A stretch of 64,000 nucleotides of DNA from Vibrio gigantis (GCF_024347515.1 NZ_AP025492.1:124001-188000), one strand, 5' to 3'; shown: positions 29,528 through 39,221, counted from the stretch's first letter. The notes: generated by a model not told the origin, from the sequence alone. Numbers and translations are program-made.

Positions 29528-30823
29528 ATGCGCATACGTAGCTCCTTTACTCAGTCGATAGTGCTTTTCTTAACGCTATTGGTTGCTAGCCAAATTTTTT
29601 CTTACTACGCCGTGTTTAACTATGCTTTGATGCCGAGTTTGCAGCAGTTTAATAAGATATTGGCACACGAGTTAAACCTCGTGTTGGACCAAGGCAGTGA
29701 TATCGAAATCGATGCACCATTGCGCCAGCGTGTGCTTGAGCAGCTAGGAGTAACCGTTCACGCCAAGGACAGCGAAGCGGCAGGTGAGTACTATCATGCG
29801 GTCGCAATCGACTTAATGAGCGAAGAAATGACCAAGGAGCTGGGTTCTGAAACCGAAGTGCGGTTGATCTTGGGTAAAGAGAGTTATGTGTTGTGGATGG
29901 ATATCGATCAGCTGCCCAACTCTCTGATTCGTATTCCCTTATCAGAACTGCAAGAGGAAGACTTTGCACCACTATTTCGTAACAGCTTGATCATGGCTTT
30001 ATTGATTGTCGCGGGTGGTTGGCTGTTTATTCGCTTGCAAAACCGGCCGTTGATTGCGCTAGAGAAAGCGGCGCAAGGGGTCGGACGAGGTGATATTCCA
30101 CCACCATTGCCTGTACAAGGTGCACAAGAGATTCGCTCGGTAACTCGAGCCTTTAACCAGATGTCGAAAGGCATCCAAGAGTTGGAAGAAGACAGAGCTC
30201 TGTTGATGGCTGGTATCAGTCATGACTTGCGTACCCCGTTAACACGTATCCGTTTGGCAACCGAGATGATGTCGCCAGAAGATGCGTATTTAGCGGAAGG
30301 AATCATCAGTGATACTGAAGAGTGTAATGAGATCATCAGTCAGTTTATGGATTACTTGAAGCCAGTCGATCGAGAGTCATTCCAAGCAGTGTTTGTTGAT
30401 GATATTGCACGAGAAGTGTCGAGCTCAGAAGGCGGCTACGAGATTCAAATTGAAACCGATATTCCTGAAAAGATGAAACCAGCACTGGGCAACCCAATCG
30501 CGATGAAGCGCGCAGTGAGTAACCTAGTGGTGAATGCGCTACGTTATGGCAATGGTTGGGTGAAAGTATCGACGGGCATGACGGCAGATAACAAGCTTGC
30601 TTGGGTGACAGTGGAAGATAACGGCCCAGGTATCCCGCAAGACCAGATTGGTAAGCTGTTTGAACCCTTTACTCGTGGCGATACTGCTCGTGGCAGTGAG
30701 GGAACAGGCTTAGGTTTGGCGATCGTGAAACGTATTGTCAGCCAGCACCAAGGCGCAGTAGTGGTGAATAACCGGAGTGAAGGCGGCTTAAAAGCGCAGA
30801 TCAGTTTCCCTGTTAAACCTTAA
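29528..30823 (+). CDS. envZ: Osmosensor histidine kinase EnvZ
   Basis: The 431-residue protein has two membrane helices (about 8-28 and 153-172) around a periplasmic loop, a HAMP domain (about 175-225), a DHp helix with [11 protein letters not shown] (phospho-acceptor near His232) and an HATPase with N, G1 and G2 boxes ([21 protein letters not shown]). It phosphorylates OmpR. It is separated from ompR by 168 bases with a terminator, rather than overlapping it. Confidence 0.95.
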   Translation: MRIRSSFTQSIVLFLTLLVASQIFSYYAVFNYALMPSLQQFNKILAHELNLVLDQGSDIEIDAPLRQRVLEQLGVTVHAKDSEAAGEYYHAVAIDLMSEEMTKELGSETEVRLILGKESYVLWMDIDQLPNSLIRIPLSELQEEDFAPLFRNSLIMALLIVAGGWLFIRLQNRPLIALEKAAQGVGRGDIPPPLPVQGAQEIRSVTRAFNQMSKGIQELEEDRALLMAGISHDLRTPLTRIRLATEMMSPEDAYLAEGIISDTEECNEIISQFMDYLKPVDRESFQAVFVDDIAREVSSSEGGYEIQIETDIPEKMKPALGNPIAMKRAVSNLVVNALRYGNGWVKVSTGMTADNKLAWVTVEDNGPGIPQDQIGKLFEPFTRGDTARGSEGTGLGLAIVKRIVSQHQGAVVVNNRSEGGLKAQISFPVKP

Positions 30824-30872
30824 TTGTCATCGGTCCGTATGACTACGATGAATTTGGTTCGGGGAATTGTTA

Positions 30873-30994
30873 AGAGATCCCCGACTCGGTCCTTCTCCCT
30901 CTCGGGGATGACAGTTTCGAACGTAGAGCTTTATCGGTGTCTTCATTCCCTATCGTGAGGAACGTACGAGTAGGGAATCTCGCTCTTTATTGAT
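30873..30994. repeat. Two REP-like palindromes between envZ and recG
   Basis: The first has ATCCCCGA...TCGGGGAT arms (30877-30909). The second has ATTCCCTA...TAGGGAAT arms (30944-30977). Both are GC-richer than their surroundings and lie between convergent genes, which is the typical setting of bacterial REP elements. Copy number elsewhere cannot be seen. Confidence 0.55.
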
Positions 30995-31003
30995 TAAAAT
31001 AAC

Positions 31004-31039
31004 ACGCAGAAAGGCTTCCTTGTGGAAGCTTTTCTGCGT
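31004..31039 (-). terminator. Terminator of recG
   Basis: The arms ACGCAGAAAGGCTTCC and GGAAGCTTTTCTGCGT form a 16-bp stem with one mismatch and a four-base loop. It lies just beyond the recG stop codon. Confidence 0.75.
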
Positions 31040-31063
31040 TTTAAGTTGGAATATGAGGGCTAA

Positions 31064-33142
31064 TTACGCCTTAGAATAAACATCACGTTCACCCAGCCAA
31101 CGATTGATGATCGCCTTGGCATTGTCTGGGTAGCTATCATGAATATGACGAGCGATACGCTGCACCTCTGGAATCAAACGTTGGTCTCGGACTAGGTCGG
31201 CAATCTTAAAATCAGCTAAGCCGGTCTGTTTAGTGCCAAGCAGTTCACCAGGGCCACGTATCTCTAAATCGCGCTGTGCTATTACAAAGCCATCGTTACT
31301 TTCACGCAGCACACCTAAGCGCTTCTGAGCGGTTTTAGACAGCGGTGAGTGATACAGCAGCACACAGTGACTTGCGACTGAACCTCGCCCTACACGGCCA
31401 CGTAATTGGTGCAGTTGTGCTAGGCCAAGACGCTCTGGGTTCTCGATGATCATTAAGCTCGAATTCGGCACATCTACCCCCACTTCAATCACAGTAGTCG
31501 CAACCAATAGGTGCAGTTTGTTCTCTTTGAATTCCTGCATCACTGCCTGCTTCTCGGCAGGTTTCATTCGTCCGTGCACCAAACCAATTTTCACATCGGG
31601 CAGTTTGCGTTGCAGCTCTTCTGCGGTGTCGGCAGCAGCTTGAGCTTCCAGTACTTCCGATTCATCAATCAGAGTACACACCCAGTAGGCTTGCTTGCCC
31701 TCATTGAGACACGCATTTCTCACGCGTTCGACGATGTCATCACGCTTGGTATCAGGAATTGCCACAGTTTGAATCGGTGTTCGACCTGGTGGTAATTCAT
31801 CAATGATGGAGGTTTCGAGGTCGGCATAGGCCGTCATTGCTAGCGTTCGTGGGATTGGCGTTGCGGTCATCACCAATTGGTGAGGATAGTAGCCTTGTTT
31901 AGCACCTTTCTCACGCAGCTCTAGTCGCTGGTGGACACCAAATCGATGCTGTTCATCAATGATGACTAAGCCAAGGTTTTTGAACTCGACGTGTTCTTGG
32001 AAGAGAGCATGAGTACCGACCACCATTTGCGCTTCGCCGCTGGCAATGCGCGCTAGTTCAGTCTCACGAGCTTTGCCTTTGAGTTTACCTGCCAGCCAGC
32101 CGACTTGAATGCCCATAGCTTCAAACCAATTGGCGAAATTGATCGCGTGCTGCTCAGCCAATAGCTCTGTTGGTGCCATCAAAGCGACCTGTTGGCCATG
32201 CTCTAATGCTCGAACTGCCGCCAGTGCAGCAACCAAGGTTTTACCTGAACCTACATCCCCTTGCACTAAACGCATCATAGGGTGCGGCTTTTCCAAATCA
32301 GCTTCGATCTCTTTTGTCACTCGTGCTTGAGCATTGGTTGGTGAAAACGGCAGTTGAGCCAACAACTTATCTTTCAAAGTATTCACGGGAGGAAAAGGCA
32401 TCGCTTTGTCTTGTTGTCCTTTGGTACGAACCGACAACATCGACAGGTTTTGAGCCAGTAGCTCTTCCATGATCAGACGCAGTTGTGCAGGGTGTTTACC
32501 TTCATCAAACAGCTCTAGGTCGATCTCCGGCGGTGGTCTGTGAATGGTATGCAGTGCTTGTGCGAGGGTGATTTGGTGATCGTATAAACCAGAGGGCAGA
32601 AGCTCGTTGACGGCTGCTTTGTCGATAAGCTCTAACGCTTGGTCTGTCAGGTTGCGTAGCGTGACTTGTCTTAGCCCTTCAGTGGTTGGGTAAACCGGAG
32701 TGAGGTTGGCTTCAACGTCTGGCTGTTGTCTAGGAGCAAAGAACTTGTAGTCAGGGTGGACGATCTCAAGTCCCATATTTCCGCGCTTGATCTCACCATA
32801 GGCATGCACTTGTTTGCCTTCGGCAAAGTTATTCTTTATACCAGCGGTGAAGTTGAAAAAGCGCAGCGTAATGGTGCCATTACCATCACTGATCTTTACC
32901 GCCAGCATCTTACGTTTACCGAAAATGGTATCGACATGCATGACCTTGCCTTGTACAGCAGCCCAAAGGCCAGCGTGCAATTTTACGATTGGATAGATAC
33001 GTGTTCTATCTTCGTAGCGCAAAGGCAGGTGAAATAGCAGGTCTTGTACGTTGTTAAGCCCAACCTTTTCCAGTTTCTCTGCGACTTTAGCGCCGACTCC
33101 AGATAAAGAGTTGAGAGGGATAGCAGATAAAAGCTGTGACAT
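31064..33142 (-). CDS. recG: ATP-dependent DNA helicase RecG
   Basis: The 692-residue protein has the N-terminal wedge OB domain and superfamily 2 helicase motifs: QGDVGSGKT (near 293), DEQH box (near 397), TATPIPRT, and QLRGRVGR in the second RecA domain. It remodels stalled forks and Holliday junctions. The start at 33142 matches the usual N-terminus (MSQLLSAIPLNSL); an ATG four codons earlier is equally possible since neither has a clear Shine-Dalgarno. Confidence 0.95.
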   Translation of the reverse strand: MSQLLSAIPLNSLSGVGAKVAEKLEKVGLNNVQDLLFHLPLRYEDRTRIYPIVKLHAGLWAAVQGKVMHVDTIFGKRKMLAVKISDGNGTITLRFFNFTAGIKNNFAEGKQVHAYGEIKRGNMGLEIVHPDYKFFAPRQQPDVEANLTPVYPTTEGLRQVTLRNLTDQALELIDKAAVNELLPSGLYDHQITLAQALHTIHRPPPEIDLELFDEGKHPAQLRLIMEELLAQNLSMLSVRTKGQQDKAMPFPPVNTLKDKLLAQLPFSPTNAQARVTKEIEADLEKPHPMMRLVQGDVGSGKTLVAALAAVRALEHGQQVALMAPTELLAEQHAINFANWFEAMGIQVGWLAGKLKGKARETELARIASGEAQMVVGTHALFQEHVEFKNLGLVIIDEQHRFGVHQRLELREKGAKQGYYPHQLVMTATPIPRTLAMTAYADLETSIIDELPPGRTPIQTVAIPDTKRDDIVERVRNACLNEGKQAYWVCTLIDESEVLEAQAAADTAEELQRKLPDVKIGLVHGRMKPAEKQAVMQEFKENKLHLLVATTVIEVGVDVPNSSLMIIENPERLGLAQLHQLRGRVGRGSVASHCVLLYHSPLSKTAQKRLGVLRESNDGFVIAQRDLEIRGPGELLGTKQTGLADFKIADLVRDQRLIPEVQRIARHIHDSYPDNAKAIINRWLGERDVYSKA

Positions 33143-33455
33143 AACAAGGCTCATAACGTAAGAGAGATAATCTATTCAAGCATTTTACTGGATTTTTGTA
33201 CAGGATAAAGCGAAAGAGCAGATGCGAGATACGGGTAAACGAGATTCGAAAAGATTAAGAGCAGGTATCGGGTGTGAGTGAACGGGATATGGAAAGATTA
33301 AAGCAATACATAAAATTAAAGCAGACTCGTATATCTCATCTGCTTTATTTATCGATATTCAAAAAACTAAAAGCAGATGTGGAGCCAAGATAGTGAGTCA
33401 TGAAGTCTTTTGCTCTTCGCATCTCGCCATCTCGAATCCCTCATCTTTATTTTGA
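33143..33455 (-). other. spoT-recG gap
   Basis: About 310 bases without a protein-like frame. It holds the hairpin at 33317-33347. In E. coli trmH lies between spoT and recG; no trmH or remnant is readable here. Confidence 0.6.
33317..33347 (-). terminator. Likely terminator of gmk-rpoZ-spoT
   Basis: The 9-bp arms TAAAGCAGA/TCTGCTTTA surround a 13-base loop and are followed on the minus strand by ATTTTATG. It lies about 110 bases after the spoT stop. Confidence 0.5.
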
Positions 33456-35582
33456 TCAGTTCTTACGACGTCTTACTTTGAGCGCGTGTGGCATCACACG
33501 TAGCTTCTTCATAATGCTCGCAAGGTGAACACGATCTTTGGTGGTCAGCAAGATTGTCACTGTGTACAGGCGTCCATCACGTTCTTCGGTTGAAATACCG
33601 TGAATGTTTGAGCCTGTTTTCGAGATAACGTTAGTTAATTCAGCCAGTGCACCTTGGTGGTTCTGCAGATCAACCTGAAGTTCAGCGGTGAACTCTTGCT
33701 CGTAATCGTCAGACCATTCAACCGCCATGTACTTGTCTGGTTCTTTTTGGTAACCACGAACGTTTGGACACGTTTCACGGTGAACCACAAGGCCACGACC
33801 TGGAGATACATGAGCAATGATGTGATCATCTGGAATCGGATGACAACAGTTAGCAAACGTCAGTAGTAGACCTTCAGCACCACGGATAGGAAGTTTCTTC
33901 CTAGGCGTGTCGCTGTTGTTTTCCACTTCAGTCAGTTCGTCAGCATCACCTAGTAGGCGACGAGCAATCACGATACTCATTAACTCACCAAGACCAATCG
34001 AGGCTAGCAAGTCTTCAACGTTATCTAAGCGAAGATCAGACAATACATGCTCGAGGTTCTCTTGGCCGATATCGGCAATCGAGTGTTCGCCAAGTGCATG
34101 ATTCAGCAGGCGGCGGCCTAGGGTGATTGACTCTTCACGACGCATGGTTTTCAGAACCTGGCGGATCTTAGTACGCGCACGAGATGTCACCACGTAGTTG
34201 AGCCATGCTGCATTCGGACGTGCGCCCGGAGCACTGATGATCTCAATGGTTTGGCCATTCTTCAGTGATTTGCTGAGTGGGTAAGGGTTCATGTCTACAC
34301 GAGCGCCTACACACATGTTGCCGACATCGGTATGCACCGCGTAAGCAAAATCGACCGCTGTTGCGCCTGCAGGAAGTTCGACAATGCGACCCTTCGGCGT
34401 GAATACGAAGATCTCATCTGGGAACAGATCAGATTTAACGTTTTCAATGAATTCGAATGAGTTACCCGCGCTTTGTTGTAGCTCAAGTAAACTCTGCATC
34501 CAACGTTGGGCTTTAACCTGTGCGGTTGTGCCATTACTGCTGCGTGAGCCGTTGCCTTTGTAAGACCAGTGCGCTGCGACACCTTTGTCTGCCATTTGAT
34601 CCATATCTTCAGTACGGATCTGAACCTCAACAGGCACCCCGTGAGGGCCGATCATTGACGTGTGCAGAGATTGGTAACCGTTGGCTTTTGGAACCGCAAT
34701 GTAGTCTTTCATGCGGCCAGGACGTGGTTTGTACAAGCTATGAGCCTGGCCAAGTGCACGGTAGCAATTGTCTGGGCTATCAACGACAACACGGAAAGCG
34801 TAGATGTCCATAATGGTGTGGAAGCGCTGTTCTTTGGTTTTCATCTTGTTATAGATAGAGAACAGGTTTTTCTCACGACCAAGTACGCGAGCAGGCAAAC
34901 CGACTTCTTCAAGGCGGCCTTCTATTTCGCTATGGATACGTTGGATCATTTCCTTACGGTTACCACGCGCAGCTTTCACTACGTTTTTAAGTACGCGATA
35001 ACGGTTAGGGTAAAGGGCTTCGAAGCCCAACTCTTCTAGTTCGGTCTTGATGTTATGTATACCAAGACGGTGAGCTAGCGGAGAATAGATCTCTAGGGTT
35101 TCACGAGCAATACGACGCTTTTTGTCAGGACGAAGCGCCCCAAGCGTACGCATGTTGTGAGTACGGTCAGCTAATTTGATCAAGATAACGCGGATGTCTT
35201 GCACCATGGCGAGAACCATCTTGCGGAAGTTCTCTGCTTGCGCTTCTTTGCGATCACGAAATTTAAGCTTATCCAGCTTAGATACACCATCAACCAGTTC
35301 AGCAACGGTATTGCCAAATTGAGCTTCTAGCTCCTCTTTTGTAACTTCAGTATCTTCAATTACATCGTGGAGTAGGGCAGCTTGCAGGGTTTCGATATCC
35401 AGACGCATTTCTGCCAGGATTCTTGAAACAGCAACAGGATGGATTATGTATGGTTCACCCGTTGAACGGGTTTGCCCTTCATGGGCATTTCTCGCTACCA
35501 CATAAGATTGACGCAGAGCCTCAATTTGAGGCTCTGTTAGGTATTCTTGGGCAACGTCTTTGAGGCTATCGAATAGATACAA
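33456..35582 (-). CDS. spoT: Bifunctional (p)ppGpp synthetase/hydrolase SpoT
   Basis: The 708-residue protein has the HD hydrolase (HDVIEDT near 71, LADRTHNMRTL near 141), the synthetase domain (RPGRMKDYIAVPKANGYQSLHT near 288-309), TGS (about 392-450) and a C-terminal ACT domain. It sets the ppGpp alarmone level under starvation. The start is TTG, as in E. coli spoT, giving the same MYLF N-terminus. It lies 53 bases after rpoZ. Confidence 0.96.
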   Translation of the reverse strand: MYLFDSLKDVAQEYLTEPQIEALRQSYVVARNAHEGQTRSTGEPYIIHPVAVSRILAEMRLDIETLQAALLHDVIEDTEVTKEELEAQFGNTVAELVDGVSKLDKLKFRDRKEAQAENFRKMVLAMVQDIRVILIKLADRTHNMRTLGALRPDKKRRIARETLEIYSPLAHRLGIHNIKTELEELGFEALYPNRYRVLKNVVKAARGNRKEMIQRIHSEIEGRLEEVGLPARVLGREKNLFSIYNKMKTKEQRFHTIMDIYAFRVVVDSPDNCYRALGQAHSLYKPRPGRMKDYIAVPKANGYQSLHTSMIGPHGVPVEVQIRTEDMDQMADKGVAAHWSYKGNGSRSSNGTTAQVKAQRWMQSLLELQQSAGNSFEFIENVKSDLFPDEIFVFTPKGRIVELPAGATAVDFAYAVHTDVGNMCVGARVDMNPYPLSKSLKNGQTIEIISAPGARPNAAWLNYVVTSRARTKIRQVLKTMRREESITLGRRLLNHALGEHSIADIGQENLEHVLSDLRLDNVEDLLASIGLGELMSIVIARRLLGDADELTEVENNSDTPRKKLPIRGAEGLLLTFANCCHPIPDDHIIAHVSPGRGLVVHRETCPNVRGYQKEPDKYMAVEWSDDYEQEFTAELQVDLQNHQGALAELTNVISKTGSNIHGISTEERDGRLYTVTILLTTKDRVHLASIMKKLRVMPHALKVRRRKN

Positions 35583-35635
35583 ATTAAAGGCCCGGAAGGT
35601 TAATTAGTTCGAATGACGCTTTTTGCGAATATGAG

Positions 35636-35908
35636 CTAACGAGTGTGAGCGATGCTGCTTACTGCTGCAAGTTCAGCCGCTTCTTGCTCTTGTTGCTCTT
35701 GACGCTCACGAGCATCTAGTACGTCTTTAGTGATAAGACCTTCTTCGATTTCGCGAAGAGCGATAACCGTTGGCTTATCGTTTTCTTCAGGCACTAGTGA
35801 ATCTTTACCGCCAGTTTGCATTTGACGTGCGCGGCGAGCCGCAATAAGAACTAGGTCGAAACGGTTGCCAACTTTTTCAACAGCGTCTTGAACAGTTACG
35901 CGTGCCAT
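35636..35908 (-). CDS. rpoZ: RNA polymerase omega subunit
   Basis: The 90-residue protein begins [20 protein letters not shown], the signature of omega, and includes RARQM. Omega helps assemble RNA polymerase and forms part of ppGpp site 1. Its position between gmk and spoT is the standard one. Confidence 0.97.
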   Translation of the reverse strand: MARVTVQDAVEKVGNRFDLVLIAARRARQMQTGGKDSLVPEENDKPTVIALREIEEGLITKDVLDARERQEQQEQEAAELAAVSSIAHTR

Positions 35909-36027
35909 GAGGACTCCAAATAGTAATTAACTAATAAATTTTTGATGACGAGAAAGTATACAAGTTTAACTAGAGACTTTCTAGATCACCGTATACTTAT
36001 CTCAATGGAAAATCTAGGGGATCTAGA

Positions 36028-36651
36028 TTATTCCGCCAATAAAGCAGTAAGCATGCCGCTGTATTTAGCTGCTTGCTTATCTTCTTTTAAACGCTCCGCA
36101 CGAATGATTGCTCTGAAGTCCATTAGGGCTGCATCAAAGTCATCATTCACGATCACATAGTCATACTCACTGTAGTGAGAAATTTCAGACTTTGCTTCGC
36201 TCATGCGTTTCGCAATAACTTCGTCGCTATCTTGACCACGAACATTTAAACGACGCTCTAGCTCACCATTTGATGGTGGAAGTATGAAAACACTCTTCGC
36301 TTGAGGCATCTGTTCACGGATCTGACGAGCACCTTGCCAGTCGATATCTAGGAATACATCGATACCGCGGTCTAGGTTTTCTTCAATCCAAACGCGTGAA
36401 GTACCGTAGTAGTTGCCGAACACTTCAGCGTACTCTAGGAATTCACCTTTACCAATAAGGTCTTCGAAGTGATGCTTCTCTACGAAATGGTAGTGAACAC
36501 CATTTTCTTCACCAGGGCGCATACCGCGAGTGGTGTGTGAAACAGATACCTTCATTGCGTAGGTTGGATTGGTTTCTAGCATTGCTGAGATCAAGCTCGA
36601 CTTACCTGCGCCACTAGGTGCAGATACGATGTAAAGAGTACCTTTGCCCAT
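36028..36651 (-). CDS. gmk: Guanylate kinase
   Basis: The 207-residue protein has the P-loop [10 protein letters not shown] (residues 10-19), the GMP-binding [11 protein letters not shown] segment and [10 protein letters not shown]. It converts GMP to GDP. First of the gmk-rpoZ-spoT block, placing guanine nucleotide synthesis next to the ppGpp enzyme. Confidence 0.97.
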   Translation of the reverse strand: MGKGTLYIVSAPSGAGKSSLISAMLETNPTYAMKVSVSHTTRGMRPGEENGVHYHFVEKHHFEDLIGKGEFLEYAEVFGNYYGTSRVWIEENLDRGIDVFLDIDWQGARQIREQMPQAKSVFILPPSNGELERRLNVRGQDSDEVIAKRMSEAKSEISHYSEYDYVIVNDDFDAALMDFRAIIRAERLKEDKQAAKYSGMLTALLAE

Positions 36652-36948
36652 CTGTATATTTCCACTGTTGGTTGGATTGAGTGAAGGGGATAAACCTACA
36701 CTATAAAAGATAGCACTGACTCTAATTGTTGTTCCGATGGTTACGTCTATAAAGGGATAACGAGTAAAACTAATAGAAGCAACTGGTGAAAATTAGGTCA
36801 GAAAAATGGAGGCGAAGAGTAGCATATTTAGATGAATGAGAACAACTGGCTTGATCGTTATTTATTGGCGAATGATCTTCATGAGGATCTTTACATAAAT
36901 GCTATGGCTCGTCTTCTTCACTTTTTTATGTGATCTGGACAAAATTTG

Positions 36949-36976
36949 TTGAAGTTTTAATCTCAATCCTTACAAT
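36949..36976 (+). promoter_or_regulatory. Probable promoter of the purine permease gene
   Basis: TTGAAG (36949-36954) and TACAAT (36971-36976) are separated by 16 bases. The predicted start near 36983 lies inside the PurR-like box and about 12 bases before the riboswitch P1 stem. Confidence 0.55.
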
Positions 36977-36978
36977 CC

Positions 36979-36994
36979 GCGCAAACGATTAAAT
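36979..36994. promoter_or_regulatory. PurR-like operator
   Basis: GCGCAAACGATTAAAT matches the E. coli PurR consensus ANGCAANCGNTTNCNT except at its first and fourteenth positions. It covers the predicted transcription start and directly abuts the riboswitch aptamer. PurR represses purine genes when hypoxanthine or guanine is plentiful. Confidence 0.6.
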
Positions 36995-37059
36995 GCTGTA
37001 TATATCTAGTGATATGGACTAGATGTTTCTACTACCGAGCCTATCTTGGTAACTACAGT
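36995..37059 (+). promoter_or_regulatory. Purine riboswitch aptamer, guanine type
   Basis: P1 is CTGTA (36996-37000) with TACAG (37054-37058). P2 is CTAGT/ACTAG with the exact consensus L2 loop GATATGG (37011-37017). J2/3 is the exact consensus GTTTCTAC (37025-37032). P3 is TACCGAG/CTTGGTA. The J3/1 pair AC puts cytosine (37053) at the specificity position (C74 in xpt numbering), which means guanine or hypoxanthine rather than adenine. L3 is CCTAT, shorter than the usual seven-base loop but still able to pair CC with GG of L2. CTACA (37053-37057) can instead pair with TGTAG (37066-37070), a possible switching helix; I see no U-tract terminator. Confidence 0.85.
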
Positions 37060-37133
37060 TTTTAGTGTAGAGACCTCTCTATTCTCACAGCATTTGAATC
37101 CCTAAATTCTTAATTTATTGCATAGGTTTTGTT

Positions 37134-38504
37134 GTGAATACCGATTCCACCCTAAAAGCCCAGAACTCTTCTGGCTCACTTGATTCGTTGTTTAAAATCA
37201 CTGAAAGAAAAACCACGATTGGCACCGAGCTATATGCAGGTTTCATTACTTTCTTGGCGATGAGTTATATTCTGGCGGTTAACCCGGCGATTTTGGGGGG
37301 TATTCCTGGTATGGATAAAGGTGCTGTGTTTACTGCAACAGCACTTGCTGCGGCTATTTCGACTCTAATCATGGGCATTTGGGGCAATTATCCAGTGATG
37401 CTGGCTCCGGGCATGAGCATGAATGGCTTCTTCAAAGGCCTGCTATTGAGTGGTTCTGTTGCCGTGCTTTGGAATGAAGCGCTATTTGGTATCTTCCTTT
37501 CTGGTATTTTGTATCTCGCGTTCTCACTGACCAATATTCGTAAATCGATGATTGAGTCGATTCCTGAAGACTTAAAGTTGGCGATTACCGTATCTCTCGG
37601 CTTGTTCATTGCTTTCTTAGGCCTTAAGAATGCAGGCATCATCGTTTCTAACCCATTTGTATTGGTTGGCTTAGGTGACATTTCCGATCCAAAAGTGATT
37701 ATCGCTTACGTGAGTATCTTCATCGCACTGGGTTGTATGGTTCGTGATATTAAGTTGGCGACATTCATCTCGTTCGTTTCAGCTATCGTGTTGACCATTC
37801 TTGCTGACGTATTCATGGGAACATCAAACGCGCCAATTCCAGAGCAGCTAGTTGCGATGCCGCCAAGCATGGCAGGCAGCTTCGGCGCTATCTTTGATTT
37901 CTCGGCTTTCACACCTGAGAAAATGTTCGACCTATTATTCATCGTGCTTATCTTCCTGATTGTCGATTTCTTCGATGGCTTGAGCACGATCGTTGGTGTT
38001 GGCCGCGATGCAGGAATCATTGATAAAGACGGTAAGGTGCCAAACGCGAAGTCGGCTCTAGTGGCTGATGCAGGCGGTACTGTGATTGGCTCTATTCTGG
38101 GTACAACGTCGATTACCGCTTTCTCTGAATCTGGTATTGCGTCTTCTCAAGGTGCGAAAACGGGTTTAGCGGCAGTGATGGTTGCAGGCTTATTCCTTGT
38201 TTCTCTATTCCTATACCCAATCTTCTCTATCTTTTCGGCGGCAATGGTTGCGCCGGCGATGGTCGTGGTGGGTATCTACATGGTTGGCCGTCTTGGTCAG
38301 ATTAACTGGGAAAAGAAAGAGTCTCGCATTGCGGCTTTCTTCACCATCATGTTCACTGTTTTAAGCTTCTCTCCAGCAAACGGTATGGCGATGGGCTTCA
38401 TCAGCTACGCATTTACGATGGTTGTCGCGGGTAAGCGCAAAGAAGTTCATCCTCTTATCTACGGGCTGTGTGTGGTGTTCTTAACTTACCTGATTCTGCT
38501 ATAG
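37134..38504 (+). CDS. AzgA-type guanine/hypoxanthine/adenine permease (NCS2 clan)
   Basis: The 456-residue protein has about 12-14 hydrophobic segments and AzgA-family motifs (AGFITFLAMSYI, ALAPGMSMNGFF-like MLAPGMSMNGFF near 87, GTTSITAFSESGIASSQGAKTG split over 325-345). E. coli relatives are AdeP and GhxP, proton-coupled purine importers. It starts at GTG with only a weak AGG upstream. The PurR-like box and guanine-type riboswitch in its leader agree with a purine substrate; guanine/hypoxanthine is the best guess from the riboswitch class. Confidence 0.88.
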   Translation: MNTDSTLKAQNSSGSLDSLFKITERKTTIGTELYAGFITFLAMSYILAVNPAILGGIPGMDKGAVFTATALAAAISTLIMGIWGNYPVMLAPGMSMNGFFKGLLLSGSVAVLWNEALFGIFLSGILYLAFSLTNIRKSMIESIPEDLKLAITVSLGLFIAFLGLKNAGIIVSNPFVLVGLGDISDPKVIIAYVSIFIALGCMVRDIKLATFISFVSAIVLTILADVFMGTSNAPIPEQLVAMPPSMAGSFGAIFDFSAFTPEKMFDLLFIVLIFLIVDFFDGLSTIVGVGRDAGIIDKDGKVPNAKSALVADAGGTVIGSILGTTSITAFSESGIASSQGAKTGLAAVMVAGLFLVSLFLYPIFSIFSAAMVAPAMVVVGIYMVGRLGQINWEKKESRIAAFFTIMFTVLSFSPANGMAMGFISYAFTMVVAGKRKEVHPLIYGLCVVFLTYLILL

Positions 38505-38715
38505 GGCAGGTCGGTAAGTAACGTTTGTTAAATAACAGGCGATAAGTAAAAGACCAGTAGATGGCTCTGCAGTGAATGTAGGGCCATTTTTGTATTTGCC
38601 GTCTCTAGAAATGTAACTGGTGGCGTTATCTTAAAGTCGATGCTTTGATAGTACGCGACTTATATTGATGCATGCTATTGTAGAGACTGGATTAATTATT
38701 TTTTGAAGAGTGACT

Positions 38716-39141
38716 ATGCCTTCTAACTTACCTAAATCTTTTAGTAAGCCGTTTTTAAAAGTATTCCACATTATGGAAGCGGTATTGCTGGTGGCGATCA
38801 CGCTCGCGACCTTGTTTGCGATGGTCGAAGAGTTCGTGCATGTCTTCGCTGAACGCCGAGTTCAACTGACCGACATTCTTCTGATGTTCATCTATTTAGA
38901 AGTGTTGGCCATGGTTCAGCAGTTTGTGATGAACGGTAAGATCCCGGTGCGATATCCAATCTATATTGCGATGATGGCGATTGCCCGTTACATCACTCTG
39001 GGTATGAAAGAGCTCGATGCAGTATTGATCGTTTGGTTATCTTTAGCTGCATTTATCTTAGCTGCTGCAACACTCTTGATTCGAGTTGGACATCATTATT
39101 GGCCATATGTTGACCTTCGAACCAAGCAGCCGGACGAGTAA
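38716..39141 (+). CDS. psiE: Phosphate-starvation-inducible protein PsiE homologue
   Basis: The 141-residue protein has four membrane segments (about 18-38, 50-75, 82-100 and 107-128) and the PsiE pattern (RRVQLTDILLMFIYLE, GKIPVRYPIY). Function is unknown; in E. coli the gene is under PhoB and CRP control. The ATG at 38716 is chosen because GAAGAG would directly abut the GTG at 38710. I found no clear Pho box. Confidence 0.88.
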   Translation: MPSNLPKSFSKPFLKVFHIMEAVLLVAITLATLFAMVEEFVHVFAERRVQLTDILLMFIYLEVLAMVQQFVMNGKIPVRYPIYIAMMAIARYITLGMKELDAVLIVWLSLAAFILAAATLLIRVGHHYWPYVDLRTKQPDE

Positions 39142-39167
39142 TAGTGAGTGAAAGCAAGCAGATATTG

Positions 39168-39194
39168 AAAAGGGCGACATTAAGTCGCCCTTTT
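39168..39194. terminator. Bidirectional terminator between psiE and the outer-membrane protein gene
   Basis: Perfect AAAAGGGCGAC/GTCGCCCTTTT arms with a five-base loop and A/T tails on both strands. Confidence 0.9.
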
Positions 39195-39221
39195 GCTTTC
39201 TAGCTAACGGAGTGTTAGTTA

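Noticed and set aside
37061..37080. Terminator-type expression platform for the purine riboswitch
   Set aside because: Downstream pairings (CTACA/TGTAG) exist but no GC-rich stem with U-run follows, so a terminator was not annotated.
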